64,000 nucleotides of DNA. Source: Astropecten irregularis. Its lineage: Eukaryota; Echinodermata; Asteroidea; Paxillosida; Astropectinidae. The DNA is taken from the NCBI GenBank assembly GCA_963971285.1, contig OZ020257.1:17808602-17872601 (forward strand). Direction: 5' to 3'. Each line of letters opens with the position of its first letter. The first letter of the stretch is position 1. A model generated the notes under the pieces. The model saw nothing but the letters and a program-made list of their open reading frames with translations, was not told the DNA's origin and did not search any database. A program made the position numbers and the translations under genes. Below are positions 33,966-46,604 of the stretch, in pieces.

Positions 33966-35236
33966 CATTCAGAACTGTCAAAATGACAAGATAGCAGTGA
34001 CCTCTTTTCAAAATGGAAAATACAATACAATCAATAGACAAAGGCATTTGCCCATGGTCTCCTCAAATTATACACTGATTGATAGTATCACTGGAAAATG
34101 AAATGAATAAAATCGCTGATGTGCCGTGTTCAAACCCCATTTTGTTTGTTTCAATGGAAAAACGCTTAGATTGGCTGAAATCACACATCAAAGCAGCTGT
34201 TATCTAGTTATCTATACGTGTGTGGGATGTCTGTATGCCATCCTGCACAATGTGCAGTTGGTATCAATAAATTCCACGGTGAGCTGAGAGACCTATGCGA
34301 GCAATCTTATCCCGTGCTGATGATGCCTACATACCAGAATGCCTGGGACGATGAGGGCTGAGCCTCGGTCAGTCAATGTCGACACGACACGCCCAGTGAA
34401 GATGTTCATGTTTGGAGCCGGTGCAGGCATGCCATGTAGACTGTGCTGATCATTAGGCCTACCAGAGCAAGCTATAGTAGTTTAACCGAGGATGGGACCT
34501 TAGGGAGACTTTCCCATAGGGTCCTGCACAAACTTTACTTACCCAAAACCAAAGTATGATATTACCTTAAAAAAAAGAGTTTTCTGTATGTTTCAGATGA
34601 AATCAAGAACTATATATTGTCAAATTTTTTAGTGTGAAAAAAAAACCCCTGAAAATTGGCATCTCTGACTATTGCAGTGATACTGATTTTGCCGGGTTTC
34701 ACAAATTGATAAGCTTTGATCAAATCGTGTATAAATCCTGTAGCCTATAAATCAGTTCTGGGGTATTTCGTGGAAAATCACACAGATCAACTAGATATTA
34801 TCCTTCCTCTATGATGTAACTAAGCGTTGATAGATATGCGTGGGCGTTTGTATCGTGATACCTCATTAAAACAACCTACTGCTTATAAACGGACCGGGAC
34901 GAGTCATAAATACTATCAATTAAAAAGTTGGCAACTTATTCCAGTTATTTACCAAAGTTGCCAAGTTCGTCTTCAAAGATATACTGCCTGATTTTAGGTA
35001 GGCCTGACAATGAAACAAAAAAATAAAATTAAGGAAGATAAATAAAACCGAAAATCATTTTAAATGAAGTGTAATTGTTTTTTCTTTTTTTAGAAAGAAA
35101 AGTTATACAAGTTCTTATTGAATATAGTTGTCTATTCTTACCGAACAAAATAATGTCCGTCAATGGTTAATGAAAAATGAATAATAATACAAATGATAAT
35201 TAATGCAAACTGGAGATGGTCTCCATGTATAGCTTT

Positions 35237-35607
35237 TTAATGGTAATATCATACATTGGTTTTTGTCAATGAAATGCAGATTCATGGGCAAAATATCAGG
35301 ATACAGTATTCAACAGTCATCTGTGAAAATTCCAGTCCCATACGATGCCCACTTTTGAGAAAACAGTGAAAAACACCCACAGTACTTTTTCAAGCTTTTC
35401 ACCGTTTTGTTTTAATCTTCAAAAGATCAAAATTGTTTATGGTCATTGGTTTGACTCTTTTCTGGATAAATACAGCATCTCAGGCACAATTTTGTTAACG
35501 GTATGTTTCTACCATCACCATCTTTATACCCACCCAGTAAGTTATAGGTAAATCTGTGAAGATTTCTGTTTCGGTACAATGCTACCAAAGTTTGATAGTA
35601 CCTTTAA
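35237..35607 (-). mobile_element. MITE family A, nearly intact copy
   Basis: A 371-bp copy with both TTAA ends and the same terminal repeats, slightly diverged (ATACATTGG, AAGTTTGATAGTACC). Same interior order as the 31.3-kb copy. Confidence 0.8.
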
Positions 35608-36207
35608 TGGATGATGTCCGAGTGTTACAAATGCCCATCTACGCGGGAGGCTTACCCGTCGTCGAGTATGACCCACCCCGTCCAGTCTGGATTCCATCCA
35701 GCCAAATGACCCATCAATTAGCAATTACACTTAGACTGACCATCTCACAAACATCAAATACCAACTACAATTCATTGACTACATCAGGGAGGAAGTTATG
35801 TCCCTTAAGATGGAATTCTTATTTTATTCATTAAGTGGACGGAATTGAAGAATATAATATTACATGCAATATTATTTCTAACAAAAGGAGTGATTATTCA
35901 TAAATGATACAAATAAAAACCAAAAACATACAAAAGGCAATACATTCCAAGAATATTTCCAGAATTATGGCACACTGTGCAATATACATATTGTATCATG
36001 TATTTTGTATATGGGAATAATACACAATTACAAATTCGATATATCATATAATGGGTATGTGAGAAATGGACGGAGTACCAGTCATAAGTAGTATGTATTG
36101 TGTGTGTTTATGGTTGGTAACCTGTTCAATCTGCTTTAGTCAAACTGGTGAGCTTTGCACAGATTGATGAAAACCTTGTTTCTTTAAAGATGCACTCCAA
36201 ATGCACA

Positions 36208-36507
36208 GGGCCCAATTTCATGGAATCCGTTACGGCCTATTTTTGTGCTTACGAGCACTGCTACTTGTGAAATCTCTTTCATGGAATCCGCAAGCGAGAT
36301 TTTCAGTTAGCGAAGAATTTCTAGGGTAACCGTGATTATTTTCTGCTAACGCGCTATCATAATGCATTCTGTAGAAATTCCTTGCTTACCGTTACCCAAA
36401 AGAAAACTCTCCCGTGAAATACACCAACTTTAACCCCCAAAAGGCTGCCAAAAACGGTAAGCGAAGAATGTTTGCTAAACGGTAACGGATTCCATGAAAT
36501 TGGGCCC
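36208..36507. mobile_element. MITE with GGGCCCAATTTCATGG ends
   Basis: A 300-bp segment starts GGGCCCAATTTCATGGAATC and ends with the inverse GATTCCATGAAATTGGGCCC, extended by CGTTAC/GTAACG. No target duplication was recognised. Confidence 0.75.
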
Positions 36508-37328
36508 TACTTGGAAGCCACTTCAGTTCCATTTTGGTTTTTAATTCGCCCATTTAGGTCATTGCAATTCAATGAACACACACAGGAGTCATCTTTCATA
36601 AATTGCAAATAAATACAAAATCTGCACCAGAACAAAAAACTCTCGGAACAAAATCAACAAAGTTCTTGTGAATTTGTTGCATTTTAAGTTATGAAGAACA
36701 CCAAATAACCGTCCCAATGTTCAATATCATTGCTGCCTTATCACATGCAGACATATTGAAACCAGCAGCAGTCCAAAAAAGAGGAAAAAAGGACACTTGC
36801 TTGCAAAGTTTGTATATTTACAATGTACACCTTCATTCACGTATGCAGAAAAATTACTGTAATTATGGAATCAGATTAATAGTACATATGTATTAATTGG
36901 CAAAATCATTGTAAAAAATTCCATCAAAATATACATATTTTCGTTTTAAGTTATCGATCTTTAAAAAAATTTATACAAATTGGAAGTCATGCGAATGATT
37001 TCAAAGTCTTTTGGCCCCTGAAAAAATGAACCCAAATCACGGACATATAAAAGTGGCATGTATTGGTACAAAGATTTAAAGTGTCTTTCTTATAAAGAAA
37101 ATATATACAACAAGACACATTGGCACAATTCTTGATTATGCTCATTTCAGCAAATTTCAATTTCCATAAAAAAAACCCAAAACACACCAGTGGAGGGATA
37201 TGTTCAACACAATTATGAGCTGGAGAAATCAATTTCAAGCTCCTTTCCTGGAAAAAAAACCATAAAAATAGACAAACTTGGATGTGAAAAAACGTCCAAA
37301 TTTGGGGCTCATGGAAGATAATGAAACT

Positions 37329-37473
37329 GGGGTTGATTTCACAAAGCCCTACGATCGATCGTAACTCGATTTACGAAGGATGACCCATCGTAGGGGATCT
37401 ATCCTACATAGGGCTGCAATTGTATCACAAGTCCTACGATTGATAGTAAGTTACAAAGAGTTTGGTGAAATCG
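37329..37473. mobile_element. Hairpin MITE family B, copy 1
   Basis: Terminal GGTTGATTTCACAAAG and an inverse TTTGGTGAAATCG; the interior carries CCTACGATCGATCGTAA and CCTACGATTGATAGTAAGTT. Related copy at 44.6 kb. Confidence 0.65.
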
Positions 37474-37511
37474 TCCTCTGGACCATTTATGGGCGGTGTC
37501 ACACAAGTCCA

Positions 37512-37674
37512 GGGGGCCGATTTCACTAACGCTTTGTGATCATTGCTTAAGCCCAAATCCATCGCTAACTAAACGGAAAATTGCTATGCAAAATAGCAAT
37601 CAATTTTCCGTTTAGTGATGGATTTGGGCTTTAGTGATGATCACAAAGCGTTAGTGAAAATCCCTCCTCCAGGA
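37512..37674. mobile_element. Hairpin MITE family C, copy 1
   Basis: A near-complete palindrome: CCGATTTCACTAACGCTTTG, AAATCCATCGCTAACTAAAC, then the inverse order ending CAAAGCGTTAGTGAAAATCC. It sits 40 bp from a family B copy. Confidence 0.75.
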
Positions 37675-38470
37675 CAGAGTTATCTGTAAAATATACATCA
37701 TTCTACCTTTCAAACATGCGTATAAAATGATGCACCACATGACTGAACAAAACAAAATATTATCATAATACAAATAAAACTATATAAAAAAAACCTGAAC
37801 CAAAAAGGCACTTATTATTATTTTTTGAATTAATTCTTTTTTAGATGATGGATATGTCCAGTTGAGGGCAACAAGTAAAATATTGCAAAAGAATATGGAC
37901 GGAAGATAAATTCTTCAATATCATTTGAATTGAGAATGAATTTCAAGCAGTTTGGTTGAGAAAAAATACCATAATAGCAACTATGGCACTGCAGGGATAA
38001 TATGAAATAGCCTAGTGCACAGAGTGTGAAGTATGAGGTGTTAAATATAACAGATATGTACACTGCCTTCATTTACACTATGGCAATGGGACAGATGGCA
38101 AATGCCATGCTTTTTAATTTCCATCATATACAGCGGCATCTTTGCTAGTTGGTGTGTACATATGAAAGATTAGCATACTGAGACCAATTCATAGCGCTGC
38201 TTATTAACGGTCTGCTTAGTGCAATGTTTCGTGCTTAACTGTAACGAAAATCACCTAAGCCTGTTTGCTTATTCTGCATGGATCTGACATTGCTACTTGA
38301 TAAGAAGGGCAGGATGACTGGCATACCTTTCTTTCCAATGCTTGTGGTTAACAGTGCTATGTATAATGAAAAACTGCACAGTTACAGCACAGAATCCACT
38401 GTCATAGTGAGTGCTATGAACCTGTCCCAAGTTAATCATTGTACAGCATTCAATGTCATTATCTAACACA

Positions 38471-38704
38471 GTACAGGTCCTCTACCAACTAAGCCATCCA
38501 GCCCTACATAGGTGGTGACCCCAATAGTCAATTATCTTTGTTCGTTTGGCAGTCAGAAGCCAGTCAGACTGCCAAACGAACAAAGATAATTGACTATTGA
38601 GGTCACCACCAAAGTAGGGCTGGATGGCTCAGTTGGTAGAGCGCCTGTATGGTGTTCAGGAGGTCGCCAGTTCGAATCTCGCTCCAGTCAATTTTTCTTT
38701 GTTC
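38471..38704. repeat. Two tRNA-like repeats head to head
   Basis: A truncated minus copy (38471-38560) faces a full plus copy (38566-38704). The two leaders form a perfect inverted repeat of about 33 bp per arm (AATAGTCAATTATCTTTGTT and on through GTTTGGCAGTC), separated by about ten bases. The plus core has GGCTCAGTTGGTAGAGCG and AGTTCGAATCTCGCTCCAGT. Confidence 0.7.
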
Positions 38705-40359
38705 ATTTTTCAATGACGATAATTTCAGTCAGTTTCCCTTGTGGTTATTTGAAGATCATTATGTAACAATTAGAATGATAATGCCTGTTTATACCAAATA
38801 TAGACTATGTAGCATTCCAGTTAAAACTCCAAACTCAAAGGTGCTTTACTAACTCATTCATTAACATAATCACACAGCAAAATTCCCTGCTCTCGGATTA
38901 AATAAACCACATTACACAGAGCTCTTATTAAGGGTTCCACACACTGAGTTGTGCTTGTGTAGCTAGACATTATGTACATTGCAGTAGGATACATGGGTCT
39001 GTGAGTACATACTTTAAATAGAGGGCAAAAACTCAATTAGCAACAAAAAACCCTTACAGCTGTATAGACCGATCCGACGGCATGGTATATCGTCCGACAT
39101 TACTGAGGTGTCCCTCTCTTCCTTTTTGTGCCCACTGAGTGGCAACAAAAGATTTTCCGCTCCGACACACTCTATACTGCAGGGTGTATGTCCTGTGATA
39201 CACCACAGGGCCAATGGGCAACATGAATTATAAGTCGGATTTGTGTATTACACACAAAAGGCAGGCGGGGACACCGCAGTAATGGTGGATAGCTGACACA
39301 AACAATCAAGTATTAACGCTAACTGATTCATGGAAAAAATCTCCATGCAAAAAAATTGTCAATCAAGTTGTCGTAGGAGGAGGAACTCCCACATGGAAAA
39401 AGATTCACATTTGCATGATCTGACAGCTTCTTGTGGCTTGACAGCACGGCAAAACAGCTGCTCGGTCAAATACCAAGGACCCCACATGCAAGAGGGCTGC
39501 TTGAGATCCAAACATTGATGCTAAGTAGGAATCCGCTGAGTACCAGCCGCAAGGAACTATGTACATGTACATTCACACAGACATGTTTGGTTGGTGACCT
39601 GGGTTGGTTAAGCAGAAAGCCTCATCAGTGCTTAGCAGGAATTGGCCGGTCGGTATTAAGCTGGTCATGTGACATTGGCCTCCAGGTATCCGTGGCATGA
39701 GCTGTGTATTAACACGGAGCAACTGTTGTTCAGTTGGCCTTATGGTATGATGTTCTTGATCCAATACCTGAAATAGACAGTGGTTTGTAGGCAACGCAAC
39801 ACGACACAGGACAAGCAATGCAAGCTGGGTATCACTAAACTAAAACTGGCCTAGAAGCTTGCATCAAACCTCTGACTACAGAGGGCGATCTTTTGGTCTG
39901 GTTGTCCCATGCTCCTTGTCTCTACCCTCGATTCAGCAAGCCGTGTGACTTCTACACAATCTCTTTTCCAGTCCGGTATGTCTCAATGTCATTATTGTCA
40001 GCTTAGTACCACTGCGTGATTCTCTCTCATTTCAAGTTGCTGTAGCCATAAGAAAGAAGCACAAAGACATTAATCATCATTTGTATAATCACTGATGATG
40101 AATCAACAATTCAAGTAATTTCAGAAATGGACAAATATGGGAAGTAAAAGATAATGTATCCAGAATCTGAGGAATAAATTATCACAAATGTATATCATGA
40201 TCGACTTCACTGCCGAAAAAATATCTATCTTTGACATAAAATAAAGAAAAAACAAACTAAACCAAACAAAATAACTAAAAATTCCTAGACATGCTGAAAT
40301 GATTTTCACAGTCAAAATAATGACAGTCAAAGATAAATAACTTAAACTATTTTCCATTA

Positions 40360-40537
40360 CAGTGGAACGCAACTATAACTAACATACTGGGATGCACAGA
40401 AATTGTTCGTCATATTGGTCGTTTAATTGTTATAGTGAACAATGTTCAGCATCCCCATACATTGTATTTGTACATTGGGAGCCATTTGAGGATGATGTTC
40501 GATATAGCCAAATATTCGATATAGCAGTGTTCCACTG
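40360..40537. mobile_element. Tc1/mariner-type MITE, 178 bp
   Basis: TA-CAGTGGAAC at the left and GTTCCACTG-TA at the right form perfect 9-bp terminal inverted repeats with TA duplications, the signature of Tc1/mariner or pogo derivatives. The interior is AT-rich and has no frame. Confidence 0.7.
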
Positions 40538-43500
40538 TACCAATGTTGACAAATTTATTGGTATTTTTGAATGAATGAAAAATCAAAAACTGAAAGAACA
40601 GTTTTGGACATACCTTTAACCTCAGTGTGTTGGAAGTACCTCTCAATCTTTGTGATTTTGTTGACCTATAAACAACAACAACAAATAAACACAATAATTA
40701 AAGACACAGGTATCTTAATAAGTGATAAAAACACACATTTCCATCCAGAAAATCCAGCAAGAGTTGTTGAATTTGATGAAAAATATATGACATTTGATGA
40801 GTTCCATACAGCATTTTGTGTGTGACGCTATATTCAAAATTCAAAACATAATTTTCCCTGAAATCAGAAAAAGACAAAAAAACATCAACAAATTTGGCCT
40901 AAAATCTTCTGATCACTGCTGATAGAGTGATGAGGTGATGGATTCGATCACATCATATTCCCAAATTAGGGTGACTGAGTTGGCACTTAGTACAGCCTGC
41001 TATGATCATTACCTGAGCACACAGTGTACACTGAGACAATCTTTGCATGCTACAGTAATTACACCTGCCAATGGGGATCTCGCCAAACGAGACAAGTGAT
41101 CAAAACTGGGTTCAGTATTTTACTAGGCCTGTTCATCCTCTTCCATGCACCATTTTTATCAGGGTCTGATATCCTATGAATTTGTCTAACCATTGGAAAT
41201 AATTGCTGTTCATTTCATGTTGAGCCACCAGACAAAAATTCACTAAAGCCTTGCCGCGCGGTCATTTGTCATTATCAAAAATAATAAACAATAATTTTTT
41301 ATTTGGCCATTTAGTTACAGATACTCAGGCTTACTTCGGTAAAAACAAAATCGTAGAAAGGAACATTGCACTGAATTACATTTTCAACACGCCTGTCAAA
41401 AAACAAGGCTTACTTCTTGTTAAATTGTACATGCAGCAAAAATGATAAACAAGGATAAGTTTCTGGATGGCCAGATATTCAACACCAGCCTTCTCAGCTT
41501 CCTGCAGTGTGGTGCATGTAAGGAAATCTATGATGGCACAGGATCCAAGTCTTTATCACATGCAACATTTTTCCTTTCCCTTTTAATTTGGGCTAGTAAA
41601 AAAAATAACCGTCACAACCAACCAAGCAAACTAATCATATGTACTACGACTGCATGCAATAACTACTATTTAATCCAGCCGTTTCACAACAATATAAACA
41701 AAAAGCAACAAAAGCTGTTCAGAGCCTAATATTTGGGAAGGCATGGAATTTCAGAAAACATGTTTTTTCTGGAGTTTGAGCCAGAGGGGTGTTTGGGCAT
41801 TTCTGTTGGATGGCCAGTTTGCAGAATTGCACTTTATCAACTGTAATTTACACCTAAAACCAAATTTCAAGTTACATTTATTTGGACACAATGTGCTCAG
41901 TGGACAGCCATCCATTAGTCCTCTGGTGAATAAAACCATGTCCAAGAATGATTTTTGTTTCCTTTCAAAAACGTTTCCTAAACTGTAAGGAAAAAAAAGA
42001 AAATGAGTACCGGTAGTTCAAAAAAAACTTCATCATCGATGTAAATGTTGGTTCTCTTACAAAAAGAGGACATGTATGCTCGAATGGATGGAGTAGGAGG
42101 GGGGGGGGGGGGCATTCCGGCACATAAAGACATGTGAACAATGTTCACAGCAATACTTTAAGCCTCAGGCTGGGCCTACAACAAACCATATAACATCTCC
42201 CATCTTCTGGTCTTGTTCCCTACCCCCTTCTCCCTAGTATCTCTGCATAGCCCAAGCTAAGCATTCACATGAGGATACCAGTGGAACTATAGCTCCATCT
42301 CTCTCTAAACTCTGAACTCTTACATATCTCATTCCGACATTCCTGAAATATGTTCTGCAAATTGAGTAAACAATCCTGTCTCCAGATGTACATCTTCTTT
42401 TTTCTTCTTCTTCTTTATTTTGTTGAGACGTCAGAGTAAGGAGAGAAAGACAAACTCTCAAAGCACTTCCAATAATATCTAGAGAGATTACAGACTCGAC
42501 CGGTGAAACATTCTCAGTCAAATAGATTCAATATTATTGAAACTGTTGTGTCTCCTCATAAAGGGAGATATTTCCCTCATTTTGTTGTAAAACCCATCCA
42601 ACACTATTCTTCTCTAAATGAAAAGAAGCTTGCTAATCCGAGGTGCTACTGTTAATCATTGATGGGAATTTCCATCACAAATTCCAACGTGTTGATTGAA
42701 TTTGACCACAAATTAATGTGGCATGTGTGTACGCGGATACTGCTTTACATTCTACAGCCAATATGTCGTCCAAATCTCTGCACTCGATTTTTACGAAAGG
42801 CTATTAGACAGATTGCAATATGCGTATCAATCTTAATTGCTAAGCAAAGTTTGATGTCACAATACTAGTTACTATGGAAACATGATCAACTCATCTAAAA
42901 GATGAATCGCAAATCTTTGTGAAATTGACCACTAACGGTTTTATGGAAAGTTCTCCAATTTGTCACAGCAACACACACACACAAACACAAAAAACATGTT
43001 ATAAAATACACATGCAAAAGCAGAAGCTGATCTTTGACCACCATAACAAAAAAGGCACACAAGACAGAAAAATGAACGAAAAACGGCTTTGACAACTAAA
43101 TTCCTAATACCTGTACATCTTTCCAACTGCTTCGGAAACAATTTTCATGAATGGTTGCCTGGGAATGCACTCAAATAAAAGCAGATGGATGCAATCCATG
43201 CAAACATAACAGCATAGCACGGTAGACATACTAGACACCACTCCTATGATGAGATACATGGATCATGGTGTTTGTGTGTTAATGAATAGACCTACACTTG
43301 AGACTGGGCCGTACCACGCCTTGCATCGGTATGCATAATGAGGTATAGTTAGGTCTGTGTGATAGTTTCAATGCCACGATTGGTAGTCCAGGGGCCTTGC
43401 CATTACTGCAGATTTTAAAGCGGTCAGGCGTGCAAATTCAATTTAGAAACAAAACAAAAAAATCAGTGTTAGTATTAAAAGAAAGTACACATAATAATGA

Positions 43501-44598
43501 TAATTATATTACTGTGATATAATTGATAAATTGTCCATCAAAGACATAATGATATGATCCAATCAGGAGAAATGGGTTAGATATTACTGCCTGTTTTTTT
43601 TACAACCATGAAGGAATGAAGCTATGAATGATATCATTTCAATAATTGAGACTGTTATCTGTTAACGATGATAGTAATTATGCATTTAACAGTCATAGAG
43701 CTTAGTATAGAGGTACTCATGGCAGCGATAAACATCATGGAATCACCACACATGCCATACATGGGAATAATTTCAGTATTATAAGCTTATTGTAATTCTA
43801 ATAATGCTTAGCCTAGATACATGGTGGAAATAAAACAATTCTTTCTTGATACTGTGACTTTCAACAAACATGACGAAAGAACCCAGATTTCCAGGATACA
43901 ATGGAAGGGAGTAATATTACTTGCATGGCGCTTCTGCAGACATTTACACCCATTTCATGATAAGCACGGGTTTTCATAATAGTAGGGCCCTAAGCATTCA
44001 ATTCAAATAAATATTTGAAAACAAGACACCAAGTCTACAGAATAGCATTGAATGAGTAAAGTCAATGTAATGTTTTCACCCTAACCATGTCCTTGTTTGT
44101 CTGGATATGGGCCTGAGTCATCATATCCTTATAATGAAGCATTTATAATGATTCTTTCCCATGCATAATACCGTGCCCAGTAAACTTATGCCTCATTTTG
44201 TAAAATCCAGTTATTACAATGTAAACGTAGAAAGAAAATAGTAAAGAAAAGTCTGCATTTGAAATTCTTTCTGGCCAAAATAATATGTCGGTAAGGATAT
44301 AAACTTCATAATACATGAAGGTGTATGATCCTGCAAAGTCTATTAGTTGAAATTGAAATGTCTACTAGATAAGTTGAAGGGGAGACAAAACAACGGTTAC
44401 AGACACAGGGCAATGACCAGGGGCACTAAAAGGAAATGACCAGGGGGGCCATAGGGTGATGACCCAGGGACAGTAAGGCATTGACCAAGGCTATATGACT
44501 ATAGGCACTGAGACCATATACCTCCATGAGCCATGCATCTATTACTGCAGGGATTGAAGGGTATTTTGAGTGGAATGTTACACTAGCTTTCCTTTCTT

Positions 44599-44746
44599 GG
44601 GTTGATTTCAACAAACTCATCATAACTTACTATCAATCGTAGGACTTACGATGCATTGAAGCCCCACGTAGGATAGGCCCCTTACGATGGGTTACCCTTC
44701 ATAACTAGACTTACGATCGATCGTAGGGCTTCATGAAATCCACCCC
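44599..44746. mobile_element. Hairpin MITE family B, copy 2
   Basis: Same building blocks as copy 1 in inverted order: AACTTACTATCAATCGTAGG at the left and TTACGATCGATCGTAGGGCT at the right, then ATGAAATCCACCCC. Confidence 0.65.
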
Positions 44747-46282
44747 TGGTATTGAATGTAGTAAGACCGATTATCACGTACTAGCACGTGAAGGGTCAGT
44801 TTACGACACCCTCAGCAGGGAATGACAATATGTGACCTCTTATCTTGTCTAGCTCAGACATGTTCCAGTATAAACCCACGTTGATGTCAGGAATATTCAC
44901 ATATTGAGCGGTTGTACAATGTCTATTCTGGTTTAATACTTCCCTGTGGATCTCCTATGCATCATCATATGTTCTTGATGATTTGTATCTATTTCTTAGC
45001 AGTTTGGAATATGACAAAAACTCCCAGTGAGCGATGGGTGATGCACTGATCTAAATGGCAATCATGAGAGTATTATTCGCTGGGGACTCTTGGAAGCCTG
45101 AAGGGTCAAAGGTCGGCTGGGAGCTTTTGAAATGAACCATGATATATTACAAGGTGTATATATACGGTGTGCGCAGACTGACAAAGGCAAATAAATAAGT
45201 GTCAGCTCTCTTTGATGATTTGGCTTTTAAGTATTCTCTCTTGTTCATGATATAGCAGCAGATCCATGATGGATATCAGGAAAGCAGTGGGCGTTTATTC
45301 CAATTTTTATCTTTTCACTTACAAGGTCCGAGTTAATTATGATTTTTTGCAGATATGAATCTTGTAGAAAGAGGCTTGTCAAAAAGTTATAGCTCTGGAA
45401 GTTAAATGAGAAGGATGAAAAAATATGATGGAAATTGTCCAACAACGAGGTGAAAATGGCTGGCTGAGGTGAGGGAACATTGCGCATTGAAGTGTGGACA
45501 ACTAGATCCTGACACTACATCATGACAGATGGTAGCAATCAATGCTCGTACCTCCCTTGATTAATGTCTCAGTATATCGGTTAGTGAATCTAAAGTAACT
45601 ACGATTCCTGTCATCCACAACCAGAGACAGATTAAAAAGTGTGGTCTCCATCCCAATATCCAAATCCTAACTTAACAGAATTTTACCAATGGGTCACATT
45701 CTCCATGTTTTCTGTAAGTTATCGGTTGGAACCTTGGTAGGCTTGTTAATACATATGGTTTAAGGAATGACTGTGATTTACTGGATTTACATGGCCTAAG
45801 GTTTTGCCTCAGGCTAATCTGACATATTAAGCAGCATTGTATCAAATACTATGTCTAAGTGCCTACGAGTGACAAATTCAGGATTTGATGCAGAATTCAA
45901 ATGCACCAATCACTCTCTGCTGAGTATTTATTGCAGACTTCCTGTCCAGCACTTATCAAGTATGCCTTTAACTGAATCTGTATTCCACCAGCTGGTCTAG
46001 CCATTTGTTATTTTTAAAGTTAGTGTCATGTGATTAGTCAGCACAGTTGTTGTAGTGACTCTTGACTGTCCCACTCGGTAAATGTGGTAGGAGGATAAGA
46101 GCTTTAAAGCAACGCTACTGACAATTTATACCATATAGTTGGTTGGCTCACTGGCTTATGGGAAAAGCCTCAATGACAACTGCTTCTTGGCTTTAAATAT
46201 TCAGCGTATGCAAAAATGCTAAAATGTGAAGGAGGTTCTCTTGTTTCATGAAATTATGTGTAAGCAAGAGAATTGGCTGTAC

Positions 46283-46604
46283 CTTAAATAGCCATCGTTG
46301 ACGTTGGCACTCCCTAATCTCTCCACTCGGCCTGCAGAGTGCTTGCTCCCTGCCGAGCCCAACTCCGGTCGGTGCAGGACGGGAGCTGGACCCGAGACCA
46401 CCGATAGGTTGAGAGTGGTGGCGCCACCCCCTCCGCCACCCAAAGAGGGGCTCTGGGTGACGCGGATGAGGTTGGGGAAGTTGTGGTTGCTGCTGGCCCC
46501 GCCGATGTAGATGTTGGGTGGCGTGGCGCACATGGCCACCGAGGACAGGTTGGTGGTGCTGTTGATGGCGCTGACCCGTGCGCTTTGCTTGGCGTGATTC
46601 AGGG
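46283..46604 (-). CDS. TTLL6: TTLL exon 16 (tail)
   Basis: The acceptor is catcatcag/CCC; the exon encodes [20 protein letters not shown], a hydrophobic patch near [11 protein letters not shown], a run of glycines, and ends DGYLR. It leaves at AAG/gtacag in phase 2. If that donor is not used, translation stops 14 residues after the DGY motif, at 46246. Base composition is GC-rich and clearly different from flanking DNA, supporting coding function. Confidence 0.75.

Larger units (their letters stand above)
27957..46245. other. Intergenic region rich in MITEs
   Basis: No coding exon was recognised on either strand. It holds most family A copies, families B and C, the AAGTCGACTT element, the head-to-head tRNA-like pair and the Tc1-type MITE. 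Two CpG/GC-rich islands (about 31.9-32.3 and 33.25-33.48 kb) stand out. Any 3' exons or 3' untranslated region of the TTLL gene would lie in its right part. Confidence 0.65.

Noticed and set aside
36208-37674. CRISPR-like or regular direct-repeat array
   Set aside because: The repeats are inverted and of different families, not regularly spaced direct repeats; the window is eukaryotic.
39573-39770. Minus-strand open frame after an acceptor-like tttcag (VLDQEHHTIRP..), considered as a last TTLL exon
   Set aside because: It is entered in phase 0 whereas TTLL exon 16 leaves in phase 2; in phase 2 it stops almost at once. The sequence also resembles dispersed GCTTAGCAGG-type repeat text seen elsewhere in the window.
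46193-46531. Second minus-strand frame (histidine/proline-rich) over TTLL exon 16
   Set aside because: Out-of-frame reading of the same GC-rich exon; the chosen frame is fixed by phase with exon 15.
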